From Porphyrobacter sp. HT-58-2 (GTDB taxonomy: Bacteria; Pseudomonadota; Alphaproteobacteria; Sphingomonadales; Sphingomonadaceae): 64,000 bases of DNA. Below are positions 27,463 to 35,582 of this stretch, piece after piece (within the stretch, counting starts at the first letter, position 1; each line of letters begins with the position of its first letter). The position numbers and the translations under genes were made by a program. Location: positions 2,542,001 through 2,606,000 of the forward strand of contig NZ_CP022600.1 of the NCBI RefSeq assembly GCF_002952215.1, in the 5' to 3' direction. The notes under the pieces are model-generated. The model saw nothing but the letters and a program-made list of their open reading frames with translations. It did no database searches and had not been told where the DNA came from.

Positions 27463-27689
27463 TCGAAATTCTTGTCTTTCGTCTTCGATCCGATTTTGGA
27501 AGTCCGAGACAACAACCACGCAATTGCAAAGGCAACAGGAACGAGGAAAAACAGCAGCGTAGCTACTTCCAAGGTCGGCACTTCAACAGGCCTACTGCAA
27601 CCATCAAGACAAGAAAATTCGTTGGCGGGCGCATCTCGAGCTGAAGTTCGAGCAAATGCCATCAAATGATGGATGGTCAATTCAGCCAA
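27459..27689 (-). CDS. Small ORF with one membrane segment (uncertain)
   Basis: A possible 76-residue protein (TTG start) or 67 residues from an ATG at 27662. It has one strong hydrophobic segment ([18 protein letters not shown]) followed by a basic tail. The stop overlaps the trmD ATG, as in true coupled pairs, but base composition is clearly lower in GC than the neighbours and no good Shine-Dalgarno is seen. It could be a recent or fast-evolving small gene or non-coding. Confidence 0.35.
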   Translation of the reverse strand: MAELTIHHLMAFARTSARDAPANEFSCLDGCSRPVEVPTLEVATLLFFLVPVAFAIAWLLSRTSKIGSKTKDKNFE

Positions 27690-28630
27690 TTAACCCCCTC
27701 CTTCGCCCGCGTATCAACTGTCAGCTCGAAAATATCCGGCCGCGCATAATGCCCATCGGTATCGAGGTTCGCCAGCCCCTCGGCGACCTCAGCCAAATCT
27801 AGTTCGGCGAAGAGCGTCTCCTCCCCCTCGCCCGCTTGCGCGATCACGCGGGTGTCGGGCGCGGCGATCAGGGAGCCGCCGCGGTTGAGCACCTCGCCGG
27901 GGATGGCTTCGAGCAGTTCGCGGGCATCATCAGGCCCGCCCACCCGCTCCAGCCCCACAAGCAGATCGTCCTTCGTCTGCACCAGCCCCGCCGCCAGCAC
28001 GAAGCAGCGCCCCTCCATCGCATAATGCCGCGAGGCAATCGCATGGCTCTCCCGCACCGTCGGCCACGCCGCGATATGCACATCCTCGCCGAGATTGTGC
28101 ATCGCCGCGCGCGCCAAGGGCATCCAGTGCTCCCAGCAGATCAGCGTGCCGAGGCGGCCCCACTCGGCCTGATGCACCCCCAGCGTTGAACCATCACCGC
28201 GCGCCCAGATCAGGCGCTCCCCGTGGGTGGGCACCAGCTTGCGATGGTCGAGCACCGGCAGGCCCGGGCGGAAGGTCAGCTGGTTGTTGACGAGGCTGCG
28301 CCGCACCCGCTCATGCGCGCCGATGGAGATGATCGCTCCGCTCGCGTCAGCCAGTTCCTGCAAGGGCAAAAGGCGCTCGTCATTGGCGACCACCGCCTGT
28401 TCCAGCATGATCGCATGCAGCGCCCGCGTGCCGGGATGATCCCACAGCGCCGCGCCGGGGGCTTCATCAAGCCACAGCGGATAGCCGCCCAGAAAGGTCT
28501 CGCCGAAGGCCACCACCTTCGCGCCATTATCAATGGCTTCGCGGGCGAGCCCAAGGGCCTTGTCGATCCCCGCCTGAAAATCGAGCGGGATCGGCGCGGC
28601 TTGGACAACAGCAACGTAAAGACTGGTCAT
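27677..28630 (-). CDS. Nitrilase / carbon-nitrogen hydrolase
   Basis: A 317-residue enzyme of the nitrilase branch, with the Glu-Lys-Cys triad: Glu44 in FGETFLGGYP, Lys131 in HRKLVPTHGE and Cys165 in LICWEHWMP. The CWEHW surrounding and the GGYPLW motif are those of true nitrilases, which turn nitriles to carboxylic acids and ammonia, rather than amidases. The natural substrate cannot be told. It lies inside the ffh-trmD translation operon, 23 bases after the TIGR04222 gene, an unusual location. Confidence 0.9.
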   Translation of the reverse strand: MTSLYVAVVQAAPIPLDFQAGIDKALGLAREAIDNGAKVVAFGETFLGGYPLWLDEAPGAALWDHPGTRALHAIMLEQAVVANDERLLPLQELADASGAIISIGAHERVRRSLVNNQLTFRPGLPVLDHRKLVPTHGERLIWARGDGSTLGVHQAEWGRLGTLICWEHWMPLARAAMHNLGEDVHIAAWPTVRESHAIASRHYAMEGRCFVLAAGLVQTKDDLLVGLERVGGPDDARELLEAIPGEVLNRGGSLIAAPDTRVIAQAGEGEETLFAELDLAEVAEGLANLDTDGHYARPDIFELTVDTRAKEGVNWLN

Positions 28631-28653
28631 GCCCTTGCGCTTAGTCGCGCAAA

Positions 28654-29472
28654 TCAGCCCCCGCAACCGCCGCAGCCACCGCCACCATCGCCGCCGCCGT
28701 CGCTGCTGCCATCGGCTCCGCCACCGTCGCCGTTCTGCTGGCGCATGGTGTGAACTGCCTCCCATGGTGTACCGACCAGCACTCCGGTGCCGAACAGGGC
28801 AACGGCCATCGCAGCCTCCTCAGCCTGCGGCGCGCGGGCGATGCGATTGTTTCGTGCACGCAGTTCGCGCAAGGTCGCAACTCCAGCTGCCGTGCGAGGA
28901 TCGCTGCGGACGAGACGGAATAAAGCCAATCCTGCCGTCAGCACGAGCAGGGCGACAAGATAGCCCGTCGGCTCGCCCAGAACGCTCCCGGCGCGTTGGC
29001 GGTAGAGGCCGATCATCAACAAGACGGCAAAGGGCGTGATCGACAGCCAGCGCAGGCGCGCATGTTCCTCGGGCCGGAGCAGCAGGCCAGCACGCTGCAG
29101 CCGCGCGGCAACACTATCGGCGTGGGGAGCCAGCAGCTTGGCGGCATCACCCGGTGAAATCGGCGTTCTGGTACCGAGCAGCGCCTTGCCCGCAGGGCTC
29201 GTCGACAAGGAGGTATCGGCCACGGTGAGTTTGCCCTTGTCCGCTGCCACCAACCCTCCGCGCACATAAAGATCGGCCAGCAGCGAATCAGCGAATCGGG
29301 ACCGTCCGCCTGACAGCAGGGCCATGGCTTCTAGATCTTTTGGGGCACCGCGCCGACCTGGTTGGCGCAGGTTTGCAGGGATCCACCATGCTGCGGCCGT
29401 CGCAAGGCCCAGCATTATCACATAAAACAGCACGAAGTCGCTGCCCGTCCAGGACGAGAACAGCTGCATCAC
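28654..29472 (-). CDS. TIGR04222 domain membrane protein with Gly/Cys tail
   Basis: A 272-residue membrane protein. Hydrophobic segments at about 11-31, 141-157, 171-187 and 221-235; a soluble stretch of about 100 residues between the first two contains LADLYVRGGLVAADKGKL, typical of TIGR04222 proteins. Residues 248-272 are low-complexity Gly, Asp and Ser, ending in GGGGCGGCGG with Cys267 and Cys270. The family has no known function. Its ATG overlaps the stop of the GRDP-like gene (ATGA), so the two form a coupled pair. Nothing in it suggests a role in translation, although it lies in that operon. Confidence 0.75.
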   Translation of the reverse strand: MMQLFSSWTGSDFVLFYVIMLGLATAAAWWIPANLRQPGRRGAPKDLEAMALLSGGRSRFADSLLADLYVRGGLVAADKGKLTVADTSLSTSPAGKALLGTRTPISPGDAAKLLAPHADSVAARLQRAGLLLRPEEHARLRWLSITPFAVLLMIGLYRQRAGSVLGEPTGYLVALLVLTAGLALFRLVRSDPRTAAGVATLRELRARNNRIARAPQAEEAAMAVALFGTGVLVGTPWEAVHTMRQQNGDGGGADGSSDGGGDGGGGCGGCGG

Positions 29473-30014
29473 ATTATCCTTCCCGCGAGCCAGCCTCCCA
29501 CAACAAGAAGCAGACCCAACGCCAGCGCGACCCGGCGAGGAAGAATGATAACATCGAAAAAGTTAACGCGAACCGCCTTCGGATCGATGGTGAAGCGCCT
29601 ATAGGCGGCCGGCCAGATATCGGCAGGAGGGGATTCTCCGAAGATCGTTTCATAGGAGGCAAGAGTGGCGGCATACTGGCGATAGTACCGCTGATGCTCG
29701 GCCACGCCGCCCTGTGTCGGACCGTGATGGAGGTTCGTGCCTAGGACCTGAGGGCAGAACACTTCCCAATAATCACGGCTATAGGTGAGGTGGAGATGCC
29801 AGGCCTGATCGACCGCATCAGAAGGTGTCACCGGATGCCCGGCGGTGACGGCGAGATAACAGAGACGGCGGTATTCCCCGATTACCCTTTCGGCATAGGC
29901 CGCTTCCCAACGGTTCTCGCGGGCTAGACGGGCAGCGAAAGTCAGTGATGCGTCAGCAGGGCCGATTTCGTGATCGGCGATGCGTTGCCAGAGGACGGTA
30001 CCAGGCGGGCTCAC
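29469..30014 (-). CDS. GRDP-like (glycine-rich domain-containing protein-like) protein with C-terminal membrane anchor
   Basis: A 181-residue protein. The segment DAVDQAWHLHLTYSRDYW (67-83 region) and LHHGPTQGG (95-103) match the conserved core of the GRDP-like family (PF07173-like), known from plants and bacteria but without a biochemical role. His73, His75 and His96-97 could bind metal. A hydrophobic anchor spans about 161-179. The gene follows rimM by three bases and overlaps the TIGR04222 gene. The Gly-rich domain that gives the family its name is absent here but resembles the tail of the partner protein. Confidence 0.7.
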   Translation of the reverse strand: MSPPGTVLWQRIADHEIGPADASLTFAARLARENRWEAAYAERVIGEYRRLCYLAVTAGHPVTPSDAVDQAWHLHLTYSRDYWEVFCPQVLGTNLHHGPTQGGVAEHQRYYRQYAATLASYETIFGESPPADIWPAAYRRFTIDPKAVRVNFFDVIILPRRVALALGLLLVVGGWLAGRIM

Positions 30015-30017
30015 GCC

Positions 30018-30518
30018 CTATTCTTCAGCGAATTCCGCTGCGATCACAAGTCGGCGATCATCCCACTCGCGCACCGCTGCGGGAATCAACGGCACCATGA
30101 AGGTCTTCGGTCCCTTTTCGGGGACGGGATTGCGGGTGATCTCGATAATATCGGTCGCGCCATAGTTCTCGATGGCGAGCACGGAGCCGATGGCGTCACC
30201 ACTATCGGTAACGACCGGCAGCCCGAGCAGGTCGGCGTGGTAGAATTCGCCCTCGCCCAAGGGAGGCAGGGCGTCGCGAGGGACGTTCAGCGCGGTGCCG
30301 CGCAAGCGTTCGGCATCGGCACGGGAGGTGCTTTCGGCAAAGCGGGCGATGGCCCCGCCCTTGCCGTCGTCGCGCACCTTGATGAGGGTCAGCGCACCAT
30401 CATTGAAGCACTTGTGCCGTGAGAGCGCCGCGACGCCTTCACCGAACAGCTTCAGGCGCACCTCGCCCGTCACCCCATGCGCGCCGGCAATGGCAGCGAG
30501 GGTGACGGGCCTGGTCAT
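30018..30518 (-). CDS. rimM: Ribosome maturation factor RimM
   Basis: RimM assists assembly of the 30S head by binding S19. The N-terminal LAAIAGAHGVTGEVRLKLF is diagnostic, followed by the PRC-barrel region with FYHADLLGLPVV and the C-terminal FMVPLIPAAV. Length is 166, near the usual 165-180. It follows rpsP by 8 bases. In most bacteria trmD comes next; here four genes intervene. Confidence 0.96.
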   Translation of the reverse strand: MTRPVTLAAIAGAHGVTGEVRLKLFGEGVAALSRHKCFNDGALTLIKVRDDGKGGAIARFAESTSRADAERLRGTALNVPRDALPPLGEGEFYHADLLGLPVVTDSGDAIGSVLAIENYGATDIIEITRNPVPEKGPKTFMVPLIPAAVREWDDRRLVIAAEFAEE

Positions 30519-30526
30519 GTGCGAGT

Positions 30527-31012
30527 TCAGCCTTCGGCCTGCTCTTCAGCAGCGGCTTCTTCAGCAGGAGCTTCTTCGGCAGCCGGCGCTTCCTCGGCGG
30601 GTGCTTCTTCCACAGCCGGGGCAGCGGCAGCGGCCTTGGCTTCTTCCTCGGCAGCGCGTGCGGCTTCTTCGGCCTCGGCGATCTTGGCGGCACGTTCTTC
30701 GGCACGCTCCTTGGCCTTCTCGCCCGGTTCGCCCTTCTTGGGGTTGTTGCGGGCCGCACGCTCCTTGATGCCGGCGGCGTCGAGGAAGCGGGCGACGCGA
30801 TCGGTCGGCTGCGCGCCGACGCCCAGCCAGTAGCGGGCGCGGTCTTCGACCAGCTTCACGCGCTCCGGCGAATCCTTGGCGAGCAGCGGATTATAGGTCC
30901 CGATCTGCTCAAGATACTTGCCATCGCGGGGCGAACGGCTGTTGGCGACGACGATGCGGTAATAAGGACGCTTCTTGGCACCGCCGCGCGAGAGCCGGAT
31001 GGAGATCGACAT
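30527..31012 (-). CDS. rpsP: 30S ribosomal protein S16 with long Ala/Glu tail
   Basis: The S16 core is complete in residues 1-82 ([23 protein letters not shown] and the [29 protein letters not shown] segments). From about residue 95 on it carries a low-complexity tail of Ala, Glu and Pro to residue 161, about twice the E. coli length. Such tails are frequent in Sphingomonadales. The gene begins 55 bases after ffh and is followed directly by rimM. Confidence 0.96.
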   Translation of the reverse strand: MSISIRLSRGGAKKRPYYRIVVANSRSPRDGKYLEQIGTYNPLLAKDSPERVKLVEDRARYWLGVGAQPTDRVARFLDAAGIKERAARNNPKKGEPGEKAKERAEERAAKIAEAEEAARAAEEEAKAAAAAPAVEEAPAEEAPAAEEAPAEEAAAEEQAEG

Positions 31013-31067
31013 GTGAGTTACCTTTCGATTGAATTTGAACTGCTGAACTTAAAGAACTGACTTGAAA

Positions 31068-32531
31068 TTATTTCTTGCGCGGCGGCCCGCCAAGACCGGG
31101 CAGACCGCCCATCGGGCCACCGGGACCGCCAAGGCCGGGGAGACCACCACCGCCGCCGCCCATACCGGGCATCCCGCCCATCGGACCGCCCCCGCCGCCG
31201 AACATCGCAGCAAGGCCCTTCAGCCCGCCCATCTTCTTGATCTGCTTCATCGCGCGGGCCATTTCCTGGTGCATCTTCAGCACCTTGTTGACCGTCTGCA
31301 CATCGGTCCCGCTGCCTGCGGCCACACGCTTCTTGCGCTTGGCGTTCATCAGATCGGGATTCGCGCGCTCCTTTGGGGTCATGGAGGAGATGATCGCCTC
31401 CATATGGACGAGCACCTTGTCGTCCATGCCCGAATTGGCCATCGCGGCCTTGGCCTTTTTCATGCCGGGCATCATGCCAGCGAGCATGCCCAGCCCGCCC
31501 ATATTGCGCATCTGCTTCAGCTGCATGGCCAGATCGTCGAGGTCGAACTTGCCCTTCTCAAGGTTGCGCGCCATCTTTTCGGCGTCGGCTTCCTTGATCG
31601 TGGCAGCCGCCTTTTCGACGAGGCTGACGACGTCGCCCATGCCGAGGATACGATCGGCGACGGAGCCAGGGCGGAAGGGTTCGATCGCGTCGAGCTTTTC
31701 GCCGGTCCCGGCGAACTTGATCGGCTTGCCCGTCACAGCACGCATCGAGAGTGCCGCACCGCCGCGTGCATCGCCGTCCATGCGAGTCAGCACCACGCCG
31801 GTCAGAGGCACTTCACCACTGAACGACTGGGCGACATTGACCGCGTCCTGACCGGTGAGCGAATCGACCACCAGCAGCACTTCATTGGGGGCCGAGACGC
31901 TGGCGACGGCCTTCATTTCGGCCATCAACGCATCATCGACATGCAGGCGGCCCGCCGTATCGAGCAGCAGCACGTCGAAGTTCTGCAAGCGCGCCGCTTC
32001 CATCGCCCGGCGCGCGATATCGACCGGCTGCTGGCCCGCCACGATCGGCAGGGTCGCGACATCGACCTGCCCGCCCAGCACGGCCAGCTGTTCCTGCGCA
32101 GCCGGACGGTTGACGTCGAGCGAGGCCATCAAGGCCTTCTTCCCGTGGCGTTCGCGGATCAGCTTGGCAAGCTTGGCGGTGGTGGTGGTTTTCCCTGAGC
32201 CCTGAAGGCCCACCATCATGATCACGACCGGGGGCTTGGCGTCCAGCTTGAGGCCCTCGACCTCCATCCCGCCCAGCGTCTCGACCAGTTCGTCATGGAC
32301 GATCTTGATGACCATCTGCCCCGGCGTGACCGACTTCAGGACATCCTGACCGACAGCCTTTTCGGTGACGGCATCGATGAAGCGCCGGGCGACGGGGAGC
32401 GCCACGTCGGCTTCGAGGAGAGCGATGCGCACTTCGCGCATGGCGTCGCGCACGTCCTGCTCGCGCAGCGCGCCGCGGCCCTTGAGCTTGTCGAATACGC
32501 CGCCAAGCCGGTCGGACAGGGTATCGAACAT
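31068..32531 (-). CDS. ffh: Signal recognition particle protein Ffh
   Basis: Ffh binds SRP RNA and signal sequences and delivers ribosomes to the membrane through FtsY. It has the N domain (1-95), the GTPase P-loop GLQGSGKTT (108-116), TAGRLHVDD, TRMDGDARGG, and the methionine-rich M domain with KRKKRVAAGSGT for RNA binding. The last 40 residues are Gly/Met/Pro-rich. Length 487. The ATG at 32531 follows CAGGAGAAG and gives the standard MFDTLSDRLGG start. Confidence 0.97.
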   Translation of the reverse strand: MFDTLSDRLGGVFDKLKGRGALREQDVRDAMREVRIALLEADVALPVARRFIDAVTEKAVGQDVLKSVTPGQMVIKIVHDELVETLGGMEVEGLKLDAKPPVVIMMVGLQGSGKTTTTAKLAKLIRERHGKKALMASLDVNRPAAQEQLAVLGGQVDVATLPIVAGQQPVDIARRAMEAARLQNFDVLLLDTAGRLHVDDALMAEMKAVASVSAPNEVLLVVDSLTGQDAVNVAQSFSGEVPLTGVVLTRMDGDARGGAALSMRAVTGKPIKFAGTGEKLDAIEPFRPGSVADRILGMGDVVSLVEKAAATIKEADAEKMARNLEKGKFDLDDLAMQLKQMRNMGGLGMLAGMMPGMKKAKAAMANSGMDDKVLVHMEAIISSMTPKERANPDLMNAKRKKRVAAGSGTDVQTVNKVLKMHQEMARAMKQIKKMGGLKGLAAMFGGGGGPMGGMPGMGGGGGGLPGLGGPGGPMGGLPGLGGPPRKK

Positions 32532-32623
32532 CGCCTGCTTCTCCTGCCGGACACCGAGGCACCCGGAAAATGCGAAAAACGCCGGCGGACGAAACCTCGT
32601 CGGCCAGCGTTGCGATAATGCGC

Positions 32624-32629
32624 CCCTAA
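32624..32629 (-). promoter_or_regulatory. Possible -10 element before ffh
   Basis: On the minus strand TTAGGG followed by GCGCA lies 93 bases before the ffh ATG, resembling the -10 and downstream sequence seen before rpsF and rpsA. The -35 position (32647-32652, AAAGAC) is a poor match, so the call is weak. Confidence 0.3.
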
Positions 32630-32665
32630 GGGGGAACGACATAATCGTCTTTGATCAGTGGTGAC

Positions 32666-32741
32666 TGGTGGAGCCTAGCGGGATCGAACCGCTGACCTCA
32701 ACACTGCCAGTGTTGCGCTCTCCCAGCTGAGCTAAGGCCCC
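32666..32741 (-). tRNA. tRNA-Ala (anticodon GGC)
   Basis: A 76-base gene with encoded CCA. The acceptor stem GGGGCCT pairs with AGGCTCC (one G-T), the D-arm is GCTC...GAGC, and the anticodon stem CAACA/TGTTG closes the loop CTGGCAG, giving anticodon GGC (reads GCC/GCU). The T-loop TTCGATC is standard. It is read from the same strand as ffh, which starts 135 bases further on. Confidence 0.97.
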
Positions 32742-32793
32742 GAGCCAGTCATCATGCGAAGCAGAGCATTGCACCCTGCCTGCGGGAGGCGGC

Positions 32794-32822
32794 CATTAGT
32801 GGGGCCGCCCCCGGCTTGCAAG
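32794..32822 (-). promoter_or_regulatory. Predicted tRNA-Ala promoter
   Basis: On the minus strand CTTGCA (32817-32822), 17 bases and CTAATG (32794-32799) are followed by GCCGCC. Spacing, elements and GC-rich downstream bases match the rpsF and rpsA promoters; it would give a 5' leader of about 47 bases. Confidence 0.55.
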
Positions 32823-32829
32823 CGAAAAA

Positions 32830-33171
32830 TCAGGATTCGTCGTCGTCGTCGTCGCCCGAAGTGGCAACGCCAAGATCGTCGTCACCGCCGAGGTCGACAT
32901 CATTGTCGGGCGAATCGCCGTCTTCGTCGATGTCCTCGATGTCTTCCAGATCATCGATATCGTCATCGCCGCCCAGATCGGCATCGGCTTCGACGTCCTT
33001 CTTCTTCTCGGCTTCCTCGAAGGGAATCGGCTGCTTGGACTTGAGCACCGGTTCAGGCGTCCACGTCTCACCGCATTCGATGCAGGTAACCGGATCTTCC
33101 TTGCCGAGATCGTAGAAACGCTCGCCGCATTTCGGGCAGGTACGCTTGGTACCCCATTCGGGCTTGGCCAT
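32830..33171 (-). CDS. TIGR02300 family protein (zinc ribbon plus acidic tail)
   Basis: A 113-residue protein with MAKPEWGTKRTCPKCGERFY and a second VTCIECG, giving a four-Cys zinc ribbon (Cys12, 15, 30, 33), then a tail of Asp and Glu from residue 60 to the end. This is the alphaproteobacterial TIGR02300 family of unknown function. The ribbon suggests nucleic-acid or protein binding, and the acidic tail might contact basic ribosomal proteins; both are inference. Confidence 0.88.
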   Translation of the reverse strand: MAKPEWGTKRTCPKCGERFYDLGKEDPVTCIECGETWTPEPVLKSKQPIPFEEAEKKKDVEADADLGGDDDIDDLEDIEDIDEDGDSPDNDVDLGGDDDLGVATSGDDDDDES

Positions 33172-33240
33172 TGTAGTTCCTCAAATCGGGCCGACCCTTC
33201 AGCAAGGGCGGGCCGGGCAGCTTTAAAAATCGTGGGTGGC

Positions 33241-33252
33241 TTTTTCGAAAAA
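33241..33252. promoter_or_regulatory. AT-rich 12-bp palindrome upstream of aroA
   Basis: TTTTTCGAAAAA is a perfect palindrome in an unusually AT-rich stretch (33225-33257) of the divergent TIGR02300-aroA gap. A second small inverted repeat, GCTCTT...AAGAGC, sits at 33268-33283. They may hold promoter or operator elements; nothing more specific is recognised. Confidence 0.35.
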
Positions 33253-33345
33253 TTTGGCTCCCGGCAAGCTCTTTATCAAGAGCCAGGCGGGCAAACGCGG
33301 CGCGCCTTGCCAGAACCGCGGGGCGCTGTCAAAGACCGCGGCCTT

Positions 33346-34665
33346 ATGACCAGCCACCGCTTCTCGCGCACCAACCCGCTCAAGGGCGCAATCCGCGTTC
33401 CGGGCGACAAGTCGATCAGCCACCGTTCGCTGATGTTCGCAGGCCTTGCCGTAGGGCGGAGCCGGATCACCGGACTGCTCGAAGGCGAGGACGTGCTGGC
33501 GACGGCGGCAGCCATGCGCGCCTTCGGAGCGCAGATTGCGCGCGGGGACGATGGGGCATGGACGGTCGACGGTGTGGGCGTGGGAACTCTGCTGGAGCCA
33601 AGGCAGGCGCTCGACATGGGCAATTCTGGCACCTCAACCCGCCTGCTGATGGGTCTGGTCGCCAGTCATGCGATCACCGCCACCTTTATCGGTGACGCCA
33701 GCCTTTCAGGTCGCCCGATGAAGCGCGTGATCGATCCACTAAGCCAGATGGGCGCCAGCATCGAAGCCTCGGCAGGCGGGACCCTTCCCCTGATGCTGCG
33801 CGGTGCATCGCCCGCAGTACCAATCACTTACCGCCTGCCAGTTGCGAGCGCGCAGGTCAAAAGCGCGGTGCTGCTCGCCGGGCTCAACACCCCCGGCATC
33901 ACCCGCGTGATCGAGCCTGTCGCCACCCGCGATCATACCGAGCGGATGCTTACCGGCTTCGGCGCGAAGCTCGACGTGGGCGAGGAGAATGGCGAAACGG
34001 TGATCGCCATCCACGGCGAGGCTGATCTCAAGCCCTGCGACGTGGTCGTGCCGGGCGATCCTTCCTCAGCCGCCTTCTTCATGGTCGCGGCCAGCATCGT
34101 GCCGGGGAGCGATCTTACGATCATGAATGTCGGCCTCAACCCGACCCGCGCGGGGCTGGTCGAAGTGCTGCGCCAGATGGGTGCGGATATCACGGAAGAG
34201 AACCGCCGCGAGGTCGGCGGCGAGCCGGTGGCTGATTTGCGCGTGCGCCATGCCCCACTTTCGGGGGTGGATGTCGATCCGGCAATCGCACCTGCGATGA
34301 TCGATGAGTTTCCGGTGCTGTTCGTCGCGGCAGCCCTCGCCAATGGTACCACCCGCACCTCGGGGCTTGAGGAGCTACGCGTCAAGGAAAGCGACCGGCT
34401 CGCCGCCATGGCCGCCGCTCTCCAGCTTGCCGGTGCGCGGGTGGAGGAGCACGAGGATGGTCTTACGATCCATGGAAGCCGCGGCGAACCGCTCCCCGGC
34501 ACGCCCGAAGGTGCGAACGTGGCGACCCGGCTCGATCATCGCATCGCCATGAGCATGGCAGTGGCGGGCCTTGTCAGCCGCAATGGCGTGAGCGTCGATG
34601 ACATTGCGCCGATCAACACGAGCTTCCCGACCTTCATGGGTCTGCTGGCCGAGGCGACCGCGTGA
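33346..34665 (+). CDS. aroA: 3-phosphoshikimate 1-carboxyvinyltransferase (EPSP synthase)
   Basis: AroA joins PEP and shikimate 3-phosphate on the path to chorismate. Seen: VPGDKSISHRSLMFAGLA near the N-terminus, DMGNSGTSTRLLMGL, RVKESDRLAAMA, and the C-terminal DHRIAMSMAVAGL. Length is 439 residues. Chorismate feeds the trp genes in this window. The ATG at 33346 gives the canonical start; the upstream open frame has no ribosome site. The last four bases overlap the next gene. Confidence 0.96.
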   Translation: MTSHRFSRTNPLKGAIRVPGDKSISHRSLMFAGLAVGRSRITGLLEGEDVLATAAAMRAFGAQIARGDDGAWTVDGVGVGTLLEPRQALDMGNSGTSTRLLMGLVASHAITATFIGDASLSGRPMKRVIDPLSQMGASIEASAGGTLPLMLRGASPAVPITYRLPVASAQVKSAVLLAGLNTPGITRVIEPVATRDHTERMLTGFGAKLDVGEENGETVIAIHGEADLKPCDVVVPGDPSSAAFFMVAASIVPGSDLTIMNVGLNPTRAGLVEVLRQMGADITEENRREVGGEPVADLRVRHAPLSGVDVDPAIAPAMIDEFPVLFVAAALANGTTRTSGLEELRVKESDRLAAMAAALQLAGARVEEHEDGLTIHGSRGEPLPGTPEGANVATRLDHRIAMSMAVAGLVSRNGVSVDDIAPINTSFPTFMGLLAEATA

Positions 34666-34925
34666 ACACCCCGCTCGACTGGCCGAGCATCGTCGGACTT
34701 GTCGGCACGGCCTGCATCATCGGTGCCTACGCCTATCTGACGCTCGCCAGAGCGACCAATCCCTTCGTCCTGCACGGCACCAACCTTATAGGCGCGGCGC
34801 TGTTGACTGTCTCTCTGGTCTACCACACCAATTGGGCGAGCCTGGTGCTCGAGTTCTTCTGGGCCTCAATCGCCATTCTCGGACTGGTGCGGGCCTGGCG
34901 CAGCCGCAAGCAGGAGGCCGCATGA
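34662..34925 (+). CDS. CBU_0592-like small membrane protein
   Basis: An 87-residue protein with three hydrophobic helices (about 9-29, 39-57 and 60-78) and a basic C-terminus. The pattern resembles the CBU_0592 family of small membrane proteins of unknown function; a weak resemblance to SemiSWEET-like folds is possible. It overlaps the aroA stop at its start and the cmk ATG at its end, so it is embedded in the aroA-cmk-rpsA unit. Confidence 0.7.
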   Translation: MNTPLDWPSIVGLVGTACIIGAYAYLTLARATNPFVLHGTNLIGAALLTVSLVYHTNWASLVLEFFWASIAILGLVRAWRSRKQEAA

Positions 34926-35542
34926 TCATCGCCGTCGATGGCCCAACTGCCAGCGGAAAGGGTACCATTGCCAAGGCGCTCGCTGCCCATTTCGGACTGC
35001 CGCACCTCGACACCGGCCTGCTCTACCGGGCGGTCGGACGGCAGGTGCAGCTGAATGGTGGAGATCCCGAAAGTTCGGTCGATGCGCTGGCGGCCTGCGA
35101 CTTTCCCGCAGCCTTGCTCGAAGACGAGAATCTTCGTTCCGAGGAAGTCGGCGGCTTCGCGAGCCGGGTTTCGGTGCATCCGGCGGTGCGCCGCGCGCTT
35201 TACGAACGCCAGCGCGCTTTTGCGACGCAAGCAGGCGGCGCGGTGCTCGACGGGCGCGATATCGGCACGGTCATCGCGCCTGAAGCCGAAGTGAAGCTGT
35301 TCGTCACCGCCAGTGTTGCCGAACGCGCCCGCCGCCGCTGGCTGGAGATGACCGGGCGCGGGATCGACGTTGCCCTCGCGGAAATCGAACGCGACATCGC
35401 CGCCCGCGACGCCCGCGACATGGGCCGCAAGGACGCACCACTGATCGCCGCGCCCGACGCTCTGGTGCTCGACACCACCTGCTTTAGCCGCGACGGCGCG
35501 ATCGAAGCCGCGATCGAAGCCGTGCTGGCGCGGGTCGGGTAG
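34922..35542 (+). CDS. cmk: Cytidylate kinase
   Basis: Cmk phosphorylates CMP and dCMP. Seen: the P-loop GPTASGKGT (7-15), LDTGLLYRAV, LDGRDIGTVIAPEAEVKLFVTAS, and the RDARDMGRKDAPL segment. Length is 206 residues, a little below the E. coli enzyme (227) but normal for Alphaproteobacteria. The aroA-cmk-rpsA order is widely conserved. A short hairpin follows immediately. Confidence 0.95.
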   Translation: MIIAVDGPTASGKGTIAKALAAHFGLPHLDTGLLYRAVGRQVQLNGGDPESSVDALAACDFPAALLEDENLRSEEVGGFASRVSVHPAVRRALYERQRAFATQAGGAVLDGRDIGTVIAPEAEVKLFVTASVAERARRRWLEMTGRGIDVALAEIERDIAARDARDMGRKDAPLIAAPDALVLDTTCFSRDGAIEAAIEAVLARVG

Positions 35543-35552
35543 ACCCGGTTTT
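35531..35552 (+). terminator. Short terminator at the end of cmk
   Basis: CGGGTC (35531-35536), a 5-base loop and GACCCG (35542-35547) then GTTTTCC. It overlaps the cmk stop codon and precedes the rpsA promoter. The stem is short, so it may be partial. Confidence 0.5.
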
Positions 35553-35553
35553 C

Positions 35554-35582
35554 CTTGCTTTTCGCGCATCCCTCCCCTAGGG
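35554..35582 (+). promoter_or_regulatory. Predicted rpsA promoter
   Basis: CTTGCT (35554-35559), 17 bases and CTAGGG (35577-35582) followed by GCCGCC. It shares elements and spacing with the rpsF and tRNA-Ala promoters. It would give a leader of about 170 bases without a strong Shine-Dalgarno, as is usual for rpsA. Confidence 0.5.

Noticed and set aside
32560..32625. Inverted repeat upstream of ffh as a riboswitch
   Set aside because: Only a simple GC stem is seen, with no known aptamer core; it may be part of the leader but nothing supports ligand sensing.
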